A stretch of 64,000 nucleotides of DNA from Isoetes taiwanensis (lineage: Eukaryota; Streptophyta; Lycopodiopsida; Isoetales; Isoetaceae). Both the position numbers and the translations under genes were made by a program. The stretch's first letter is position 1, and each line of letters starts with the position of its first letter. The stretch spans positions 2,381,335 through 2,445,334 of the forward strand of contig JAJEKV010000005.1 in assembly GCA_021234155.1 (NCBI GenBank), in the 5' to 3' direction. Positions 37,388 through 46,136 of this stretch are shown in pieces. Under the pieces are notes generated by a model. The model searched no databases, had not been told where the DNA came from, and saw only the letters and a list, made by a program, of their open reading frames with translations.

Positions 37388-37884
37388 AGTACCTTGAATG
37401 CCACATAGTTGTCTTGAATGCCACATAGTTGTCTGTTTTGTGACCTTGTCTCCATGATATAATCTGATGGAGTTTTCAAGGGTGTATTTACATCAGCAAC
37501 ATCCATTTCTTTCACAATTGTGGTCTTATTTTCTTTAGGTGATGCATAGAATGATTCAATCAATTGCTTGTTTATAAAATGCCCTCCTTCATTTGTCTTC
37601 TTCCTAATGCCTCCCTTTGCCTTGGAGTTAAAGAAACCTCACTTTCATCACAAACGGAGCTCCTTGCATCAGAATCATTTACTAAAATATCCCTATTTGA
37701 AGTAGCGATCTTATTCAATGTTTCCGTCTTGTTAACCTTTTCTTTAAGAATTTCCAGCTCCATTTAGAGGCTATACTTTTCCTCTTCTGATTTAAACAAC
37801 ATATCTTCCAACATAACAATAGCCTCATGATCATGTAATTCCAAGAGATTCTGCTCTTTGATTTTCCTCTGTAAGGCAAGTTTC
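37388..37884 (-). pseudogene. Exon of a coiled-coil protein (kinesin-like possible), broken
   Basis: Minus-strand sequence reads as protein over about 160 codons with one stop and one or two frame changes. In order: IKEQNLLELHDHEAIVMLED, then KSEEEKYSL, a stop at about 37766, MELEILKEKVNKTETLNKIA, SEVSLTPRQREALGRRQMKE, a shift, and SPKENKTTIVKEMD and NTPLKTPSDYIMETRSQN. The Glu/Lys/Leu pattern suggests a coiled coil, and the style recalls tails of plant kinesins. A CTTACAG/AGG acceptor at about 37884 and a CAAG/GTACTG donor near 37392 would make it an exon. The identity is a guess; the coding nature is fairly likely. Confidence 0.4.
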
Positions 37885-38062
37885 CAATCTCAGGGGGGAT
37901 GCTTCCACTCAGTGCGTTGGTTCCCAGGCTCAACTCTTGCAGCAAACTAAGGTTGCCTATAGAACTGGGAATGCTTCCTGAGTATCTTTTGTTACTTAGT
38001 CGAATCTGTGTAACATTACCATCCTTGTTGCAAGTAACTCCATCACGTATTAGCGGCGTCAT
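37885..38062 (-). pseudogene. LRR receptor-like fragment (N-terminal cap and first LRRs)
   Basis: The minus frame from 38062 contains DGVTCNKDGNVTQIRLSN, the usual end of the plant LRR N-terminal cap (WxGVTC), followed by SGSIPSSIGNLSLLQELSL and NALSGSIPPEIGNL, two plant-type leucine-rich repeats with the SGxIPxxIGNL pattern of receptor kinases and receptor-like proteins. The fragment begins abruptly: the tryptophan before GVTC is absent, the signal peptide is missing, and CpG-rich transposon-like sequence precedes it. After the second repeat it runs directly into the acceptor site of the coiled-coil exon. It looks like a captured or transposed gene piece of about 180 bases. Confidence 0.7.
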
Positions 38063-38165
38063 GGGCGTCCCAAATCACGATACAAAATATGTCATATGGC
38101 GTTTTACGGATATGCGGCTCATATGTTGCTAAGGCGTACATATAATGCGTCAAAATGTTTTAAGT

Positions 38166-38212
38166 GGACTTGAACCCCCTAACCTTTCACTAACAAACTG
38201 AGGCCTTACCAA
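38166..38212 (-). promoter_or_regulatory. tRNA-like pol III A and B boxes (SINE or tRNA relic)
   Basis: On the minus strand TTGGTAAGGCC (38212-38202) resembles an A box, and GGTTCAAGTCC (38176-38166) is a good B box 26 bases further on. The spacing is as in tRNAs and tRNA-derived SINEs. The flanks do not fold into an acceptor stem by eye, so an intact tRNA is unlikely. Confidence 0.35.
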
Positions 38213-40633
38213 CACCTCAATAACTTATATTTGTATTTATTTTGTATTTATTCTTAAAGGAAGTCGCATGGGCGTTGCGGTTTTACAGCGTTCCGTTGTA
38301 ATGGCGTTGCACTTGCGACGGCGTCCGCGTGCGAAAATGGGCGTGAAACGCGTTAATACAACGTAACCACGTTTCACATCGCGGCGTCCTGCGTTACTGC
38401 GGCGTGCCGCGTCGCTTAGCGGCCACATTGCCATGTCAAGCGCCACGCCATAGGATACCTTTGCGGCGTCGACCAAGCGTTTCAATAGCGGCGTGGGGCG
38501 TTGCACATCGGGCGTCGTTTGAATTTTGCGGCGATCTTTAGGAGCAGCGAGAATTTTCGCGATGGGCGTTTTCAAATATCACATAAGCCAAGCGTCATAA
38601 AGCGACCCATTATCTAGTAGTGCATCCCATTGGCGGGGATCGGAGGTCTTTGTTTAAATAATCTCATCGAAAATGCTTAATGCATTTTTGCAATATCTTA
38701 CATGGCATTCAACTCGTTGTACCAAGAGCTTGTGCTAGCGGGCGCAAATTAAAGAAGAATAAAATGATGCATGCCATCTTTGAAACATCAATTAGAGATG
38801 TCATTTGCTATTGGCGAGAAAGGAACACAGTATTTGCAATAATAGGATCACGACGGATGGCGGCTCCTTTTAGTTTGTGATCAAGTTTGGCATGTTCCAT
38901 TTGCATTTTTTTTTTTTGGAACTTGAGATTTGAAGCGCAATTGCCGCTTTGCATGTTGCACTTTTCTTTCAAAGCGTGTCTTTAAATCACGGTTCCAAAG
39001 TGTTGGAAACTCCCTTTTAACCCGTCTCTCGATCCTTTTTTGCCACGGTCCAAAGCCCAGTTCCGTGGGAAATAGGGGAATTGGGTCTCTAGAACAACGA
39101 AATGCGAAAAAAGGCAGGCAGTAAATGCATATTGAAGCATCCTACTTCATACCGCACCCAGTTATGATCGCGCCAATCAACTCCGGTGGCGCAAGCCTGC
39201 TATATTGAGGCGGGCGAGATCGAAATCTTTGATGGCATCCATGGCAAAGCGCCGCAAAATGAATTATCTTTGTCAAAAAACTTTTTTTGCGCAAGATTGC
39301 ATAAAACTCTTGCTAGTGCAAAACAATATGTAAGTTACTCCATTTCCTCATTTAGCAAAGTAAATGTTAAATCTTGGAAACATGAGTGCTCATTGATGAT
39401 ATTAATACGGATGGCTGGACAATGACTCTGGATAATACCAGCGACAATGGCTTTGAAAAATGGCCAGGAATCTGGCGACCCATGAAAATCCATGCGAATT
39501 TGTGCATAAACTTATAAGCATTTCTCGGCTATGGATGTAAAGACTTCTGCGGGGCCAATAAAGCAAGAAGGGGCGCTTCGAAATGGAAACCCTAGTTGGG
39601 TTGCAAGCAAAAAAAAGTGTTTTCGGGGTGATTTCAAACCAGTTGGAAGGTGAGTGTGGCAAAAAAGATGGGGCCGGCGGTTCCGTGGCCCATTCAAAGA
39701 TGCGATGGATGCACAAATCCCAGGTGGATGCGGCAGCTAACGTTGGAAATTGAAGAAATTGCCGAGCCATGCAAATGCAAGACCCTTTTTACCATGCAAA
39801 ATAAAATAAAGTCTAGAAAAAAATAGACCTTCAAAAACAAGTCTACATTTTATGTAGCCATGCAAAATGAAAGTCAAAATTTTTTTTGACATGCAGCAGA
39901 AAGTCTACTTTTAGCATAGCCATGCACTTATACCTACCCTTATTTTAAATTTTATTAGTATAAAATATACATAATATATAAAAATAAAGGACATAAATAA
40001 AAAAATTGGGGATGGCTTGTATTGTACGTTAATATGAATGAATGGAATATATTATGGCTTAACTTAAATCATGGAATGATATGGTAGGTAGGCAATTAAT
40101 ATTGCCAACGAAAATTCCCTCTCTAAAATTCTCGGTTTGTCAGCGAGAACCGAATAGCCGTTGAATCCGATTCTTGAATTATTCTGAAATTGAGCATGAA
40201 GAAGCCCTTTTCTTTCTGGTCGGCCAGATTATGAGAGATGATCTTGGCGATTGTGTATTTTCTAAGCATTGACCTTAGATTTCCAATTTTGTGACCAACC
40301 CAAGTACAACGATAAGATTTGTTTGCCTCAAAGCATGAGATTGAGATGGATCAATGGGCATTGTGCTAAAAATCTCTTTTCCATCTGAGAATGGTAGAAA
40401 AGCGGATGCCGGGCAAAATGGTAGCAATTTGAATGCCAGCGGGCGGGGGACAACCGGACTCGGCATGCATGAAGGTGAAGCAACCCTGATCATTCTTGTA
40501 AGCTCATTCTTCCATTATTTATAGACTGCCCCGATGTTTTGTAGTAGTTCCCTGCATGTATTGTAGTTGTACGATGCTGTGCCAGCCAGCCAATGAAATG
40601 ATATGATGATGGTCGTCAACGGATAACCAAGGT

Positions 40634-41288
40634 ATGATACATGTTCATGCTTTACATTTTGGTCTCATGCATAAAAAGGACACACATTGTATGTTGAATT
40701 CTAAGGAAGCTTGCATTGCATTGGGGAAGAGATACATAACGCTTATAATTGGCTCGTTGAAGAAAAGGTTTGATGATATGGATATTTTTGATGGTGCAAA
40801 GTTGTTTAGCCCAAGGGATTATCCTCGTGATGTAAAGTCTCTTCATGCTAAAACATCCCAATGGTTACATCGCTTGGTCAACAAATTTGGTAGTGGTCTA
40901 AATCCCTTGGTTGATGCACATAGTTGCAAAGGAGAGCTAGTAAATTTTATTGTCAAAATGGAGAAGGTGTGTCAAAAATGGAAAATGATTGATTCTTGGG
41001 AACGATGTTGTGATGAAGATATGTGGTTTGTAGCTCACCCACAATTGGCTAAGTTGTGGCAAATTATACTTGTGCTTCCTAGTAGTACGGCCATTTGTGA
41101 AAGAGGTTTCTCAAAGCAAAACTACATAAAAGATGATGATCGCTCTCGTCTTGACTTGAAGATGCTAGATGAGCTCATGTTTTTTATCATTGACTGGACC
41201 AGAAGAAGAGAAGCTTGATGTTGATGGCGCTTTTAATCTTTGGCGTGAGAAGAAGAATCGAAGAATGCTCGATTTAAATGAGCATTAA
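40634..41288 (+). pseudogene. hAT transposase, C-terminal part
   Basis: 194 codons are open from 40634. The downstream part reads PQLAKLWQIILVLPSSTAIC, then ERGFSKQNYIKDDDRSRL and LKMLDELM, the conserved hAT dimerisation domain (LPxSxAxxERxFS, then RxxLxxxxLxxLM) of the type found in plant zinc-finger-862-like hAT proteins. At the run GTTTTTTATC (about 41180) the frame shifts by one. The next frame continues with SLTGPEEEKLDVDGAFNLW and REKKNRRMLDLNEH to a TAA at about 41288, as expected for the family. The enzyme would bind and cut transposon ends; the N-terminal catalytic part is not visible. The shift may be decay or a homopolymer error. Confidence 0.75.
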
Positions 41289-41789
41289 TGTTGTACTTAT
41301 TTCTGAAAATTGACTATAATCATATGACTTTTATATGCTTAACTTAACTCTTATGTTTTAAATTCTTATGAATTAAATGATTTGCTGGAATTTAACGACG
41401 TTAATACAATGTTTATGCGTTAAATATTGCGTGTGCTTTTTTATGTTTAAGTATTTTAAGGAGAAAAAAAAATTAAGTCCGCGCATTGTTACTTTTACAC
41501 TAACAATGCACATGAAAATCTAATTTATATTATGCCTTGCAATTTGAAAGTCCACTTTTTAGAGTGACCTTCAAAAAAAAGTCAGGGCAGCCCTTCAATT
41601 TCCAACCCTGAGCGCCAGGGACCGGAGAAGCCTTCGTTATCTAGTTCAAAGCATCGACGGACTACATTGTTTCAGAACACGTGTCAGATAAATGAAAGAT
41701 TAGATTGCGGCGCAGAAAAATTAGAATGGAACAAAAAAGAAAAATAAGAGACTGCTTTATATATGTTTTGATAACTATATATATATACA

Positions 41790-43262
41790 AGTGGTTCTAC
41801 TATGAGGGACTGCACAAATTCGACCGAAAACCAATGCAAAGTCATTCAATGAAGATTCTATAAGCATTCCCCAAGATTCTTTATGATTCTATTCCCCTAG
41901 ATTCTCAAAGATTTTATGAAGATTCCCTTATCTCCTATGTTCACAAAGATTCTTTTTAGATTCTCCTAGATTTCCAAAGATTATGCCAAGATTCCTCAAG
42001 ATTCTATGTAGATTCTCCTAGATTCTCCAAGATTTTATGAAGATTCCTCTAAATTTCCTTATATTTCCCTAGATTCAGAGAAGTTCTCTTGATATTCTCA
42101 TAGATTCCCCAAGATTTCCCAAGATTCTCCAAGATTCCCTAAGATTCCCTCTAGATTCCCCAAGATTTTATGCAGTTCTATTGAATTCTCCAAGATTTGA
42201 TGAAGATTCTCCTAGATTCCTTTAGATTATAGGAAAATTCTCCATGATTCTATCATGATTTCTCTTAAGATTCCTCAAGATTCTCTAAGATCCTATGAAG
42301 ATTCCCTTAGACTTTACATGATTCCATCAAGATTCCTCTAGATTCTTAAAGATTCTATGAAGATTCCCTTGGATTCCCTTAATTTCTCAAAGATTCTCTT
42401 GAGATTCCCTTTGATTCCCAAAGATTCTCTTAAGATTCCCATAGATTCTATAAAGATTCCTCTAGATTCTCAAAGATTGCATCAAGATTCCTCTAGATTC
42501 TCCACGTATTTATGAAGATTCCTTTAGATTCCCTTAGATTCCTATGGATTCCCTTTAGATTCCCTAAGATTCTCTTGGAATTCCTCTAGATTCTTTAAGA
42601 TCTCTGATGATTCCCCAGATTCCTATAAATTACCATGAATTCCGTAAAATTCTAGGATTCCAAAAAGATTCTTAGTGCGATCACGTTGGCTGCAACTGCG
42701 ACGAAATAGTGCCAAAGCACCACTCATTGGAAAGCTCTCGATGAGAGAAATCCAATGGCATGGGTCCCACCTTTATCCGACCCCTCTACCGCAAGCTACG
42801 TGCCTTTGAAGGCGATTAAACAAAACGAAGCTTCCTAGAAAGTCTAATTATAAATGTTTTGCCACCTCATTACCTTTTTATTAATGAGGGTGCCACCTCA
42901 CCTCCTTTAAATAAAAAGAAACAATTTAATATTAAAAACTTAATGGCTAGGATTTATGCTCACTTTTTTTTTCCAACGGCTAAGATCTGCTACAACAAAT
43001 CTACTTTAAGGGATCTTCCTTGCACCTTCATTACAAAAAATCAAGGGCTAGGATTTCTCCTCCCCTTTCGATCCAACGGTCCAGAGATGTGGTGCATGCC
43101 CCCATGCATGACCCATGCATGCCTCTATGCATGCCCATAAGGAATGGATGGCCCTGATGCTGCCACCTCACTGGCCCCACTTTAAATGGACGGCATCCGG
43201 GCATGTAAGAATCAAACACATTATATACCAAAGTTTATGATATACCTTTATATATATAACTG
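41790..43262 (+). repeat. GATTC element, copy E (best preserved)
   Basis: The head is CAAGTGGTTCTACTATGAGG at 41790, preceded by a TA run, then CCAATGCAAAGTCATTCAAT. The array of ~10-bp GATTC units occupies 41850-42680. The tail runs from GACGAAATAGTGCCAAAGCA (42700) through CTACTTTAAGGGATCTTCC (43000) and a cluster of CATGCATG words (43085-43135) to GGCATCCGGGCATGTAAGAA (43195) and ACCAAAGTTTATGATATACC, with TA-rich DNA behind. There is no ORF of meaning. The TA-rich flanks could be target sites. Confidence 0.8.
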
Positions 43263-43308
43263 ATATATATAACTGATATATATAAGTATTAGTAGTGCCC
43301 TACGTAAC

Positions 43309-43390
43309 CTCCCGTGTGAATATGCACCCAAACCAAAGGGGGTTTTAGGGGCATGTTAATTTAAATGTATTGGATGTAATGGTTTGTGTT
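43309..43390. repeat. Dispersed repeat end, second copy of 11453-11532
   Basis: See the shared words given for 11453-11532. It lies directly right of GATTC copy E. Confidence 0.55.
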
Positions 43391-43639
43391 AATTAATGTT
43401 GATTGTAGTGATGTGTTGGTTGTTATTATGCTGATGGGTCTTCAAATTCGCCTGGAATCCTCGAATCCAACTTGATAATGGCCAAATCAGGCCGCCAATA
43501 CCTAAATCGATGCCGCCAAGCACAATGCAAAGCATTTTGCTGCCTGCAAAAACCCCCACAGGCATTTTTGGCTCAAGAAATTTTGTAGCAGTAGAAGAGT
43601 CCATTTTGTGAAATGCGCAATCTCAGCCATCTAATTTAG

Positions 43640-44905
43640 GTTTGCAACCATCTACTTATTTTAATGGTTCTAGCTATCTAAATTTTAGGGCATATCAATT
43701 TCAATGTTTCAAGGTATGTTAAACCTAATGATAATGTTACAAGAACATCCATTAAATTTGGGCCATATAATGGTTACCCAGCCCCACATTATTGGCCTCC
43801 CAACGTTTATGAGACTCCCAATAAATTTGCATCCAACTTTATAAGGATGGTGCATAGTCTAGTGCCAGAGCCCAATACATATGAAACAAAGTTGGTACCT
43901 TGAATAACACTTTTTTGCCAAACAAAACACAACTAGGTGGAAACTAAAATAAAGCGCAAACCCAGTGCCTTGTGCACCTTTGCAAGCTAAACACAATACT
44001 TATGGGGCACCCAATAAATATAGTCCGCCCAACGATTATGGGGCAACCATTAATTATAGTCCCCCAAATAATTTCGGAGCTTGTAATATGTACTGAAGGT
44101 CTAATGCTCATTTTGAGGCATTTGGTGATAACAATAGCAATAACAATGTCAGGTTCTAGCTATCTAAATCATAGCCATCCCAATTTCAATGGTTCAACTT
44201 ATCTTACTTCGAATGTTCATGTTAGCAGAATGCCCATTAATTTTGGGCAACATAATGGTTATCCAGCCCCATATTATTGGCCTCCCAATGTTTATGGGAC
44301 TCCACCCAACAATTATATGCCGCCCAATGATTATGGAGCAACCAATAATTGTAAGCACCTGTATGATTTTAGAGCTCCCAATATCATGCGCATTTTGGGG
44401 CACTTGTTGCCAACAATGTCTCCTTCTGGGTCCCATAGGCCGATTGGTCTCAGTGGACGATAAAAAACCATTCTCATTCTCATTCTCATTCTTTGAATAT
44501 TAGCAACAACATCATGGGCTTTATGCCCCAAGTTAACACATCACAAAATACCAATTTCCGTACTGATTTTCTCCAATATTGCAATTAGTACTTCAGACAA
44601 GCGGAAGGCTGGGGCATTTGGTGGTAACAATGTCAACATTACTTTTCCTTGGAACAAAACAACATCATCATGGGCTTCTTGCTTCGACAGTACTTGATGA
44701 CCTAAAGGAAATAAATAGATGACTCAAAAAAACTCGCTTCAACAATCTGCATCCAACTTTACAAGAATGGTGCATAGTCTTAGTTCCAAAGCCCAACACA
44801 TATGAAACAAAGTTGGTCCTCGAATAACACTTTTTTGCTAAATAAATCATAATTGGCTGGAAACTAAAATAAAGCACAAAGCTAAAGCCTTATGCACCTT
44901 TGGGA
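43640..44905 (+). repeat. Tandemly duplicated Asn/Pro/Tyr-rich repeat (retroelement-like)
   Basis: About 157 bases at 43829-43985 recur at 44746-44902 (period 917), starting with CATCCAACTTTA and including ATATGAAACAAAGTTGGT and GGAAACTAAAATAAAGC. Between them, plus frames read YLNHSHPNFNGSTY and NFGQHNGYPAPYYWPPNVYG and then PPNNYMPPNDYGATNNC, a Pro/Asn/Tyr-rich repetitive protein broken by stops and shifts. GSSYLNF near 43670 is another copy of the same phrase. A second dispersed copy lies at 61249-61860. The composition suggests a gag-like or prion-like N-terminus of a mobile element; no catalytic domain is seen. Confidence 0.6.
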
Positions 44906-45251
44906 ACCAAACCCAAAGGTATCGCAGAAGATCTTTTTTTTTTTCCACTATTCTACAAATTATAAGGCGCGTGGTCGTGATGGGCTTGGGCGACAAAATT
45001 TTGAAATACAGTATAATCTAGCTAAAAGTATTATACATAGAATCACAATGAGATGCATCATAATGGGTATATTTTTCCAGAATAAAATGTACGGTGGTCA
45101 TGTATGATTTACATGATGTAATACTCAACAACATGTTTTAGGTTCTATTCTTGACACATTGGCATCGGGTTCGCGTGGTTTGATCTTTAATCCTTCATAA
45201 CTTGCCTTCATCAAACTGTTAGGAAGAAAATCATTTCATATACTACTAGAG
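44906..45251. other. Anonymous spacer
   Basis: T9 run near 44935, no coding signal recognised. Confidence 0.3.
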
Positions 45252-45411
45252 ATGCAGGCCATGCCATCATTTTTTGCATGTGCGTTTACACTATTTGGCT
45301 TGGTATTTGACCATGATATTGGCTTTCAGCTTGGTGTGCTAGGCAGTGTTGCTGCTCTTTACTTAACAACTACCCTATTTCCTAGATCCCTAAATGCTAC
45401 TAGAGTCCCTG
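45252..45411 (+). CDS. Possible exon of a membrane protein, unidentified
   Basis: From ATG at 45252 the frame reads a hydrophobic protein: FFACAFTLFGLVF, then GFQLGVLGSVAALYLTTTLF, then PRSLNATRVP, giving two likely membrane segments. A GTAACTGG donor could end the exon at 45411. A second candidate exon, SALAKVQLLNLPDVHRALG, lies at about 45655-45711 between a good acceptor (TTCATTTCAG) and GTAATC. No family is recognised and no further exons were found, so it may be a gene fragment. Confidence 0.25.
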
Positions 45412-45899
45412 TAACTGGTATTGTCATTATCCTATGCTTTCATGAACACTTTTGATACTCTGGATCTTTGGTTCTTATACATACGTTCGTAAGTTGATAT
45501 TTACATATTTCACAAATTGCCTTTCCATAAGTTGAGTTGAATTAAATTGAGTTGCCCTTCATTAAAATTAATAACTAAATCGGTCTCTGTGGGCGCTAAA
45601 AAATCTATTATATTCTTGACAAATGTTTTTCTAACATCAAATCTTCATTTCAGATTTCAGCACTTGCCAAAGTACAATTACTGAATCTCCCAGATGTGCA
45701 CAGGGCGCTGGGTAATCTTTATAGAACCATCATTCAATTAAATTGGGTTTATGTCTTAATTTTAAGACAAATTTCATATTGCATGTTTTTAGTAGCATAT
45801 TCAAATTCACACATTTCACCTCAAAATTATGAAAACGTAATATCATGTTATTTACAAAATAGTCAATATTTCACAATATAGCACCATATCATAAAAGCA

Positions 45900-46130
45900 G
45901 TATAACAAAAATTTACATAGTTATTCAACTTTCTTCAAGCACCCCCAATGATATCATAGCCTTCTTCCCCGACATCACGAGGTATTGTAATTCTCGCATT
46001 TCTATTTGGAATAGTGTTTGGAGTCCATGAGTACAAAACACTTTCATAGTCCTAGCCAAAGATCGATCACTGGGATTTCTCCTCCATTTCTTTGTCCAAC
46101 AATCTGAGTACCTTTCTTTTTATCCGGAAT
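45900..46130. other. Spacer
   Basis: No gene recognised between the possible membrane exon and the transposon-type gene. Confidence 0.3.
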
Positions 46131-46136
46131 CGTTGG

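Larger units (their letters stand above)
38063..41450 (+). mobile_element. hAT-type DNA transposon, decayed, limits approximate
   Basis: The 3' half encodes a hAT dimerisation domain (listed separately). The left 38063-38580 is unusually CpG-rich and packed with GGCGT, GCGGCGT and ACGTT/GCGTT words, like the subterminal repeats on which hAT transposases bind. CGTTAATACAACGT near 38350 in that block has a near copy, CGTTAATACAATGT, near 41400 on the far side, supporting matching ends. Terminal inverted repeats and the 8-bp target duplication were not located. The sequence at 38600-40630 has only short frames and no DNA-binding BED finger that I can identify. Confidence 0.45.

Noticed and set aside
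38166-38212. Intact tRNA gene
   Set aside because: The pol III boxes are present but the flanks do not form an acceptor stem and the anticodon arm is not evident.
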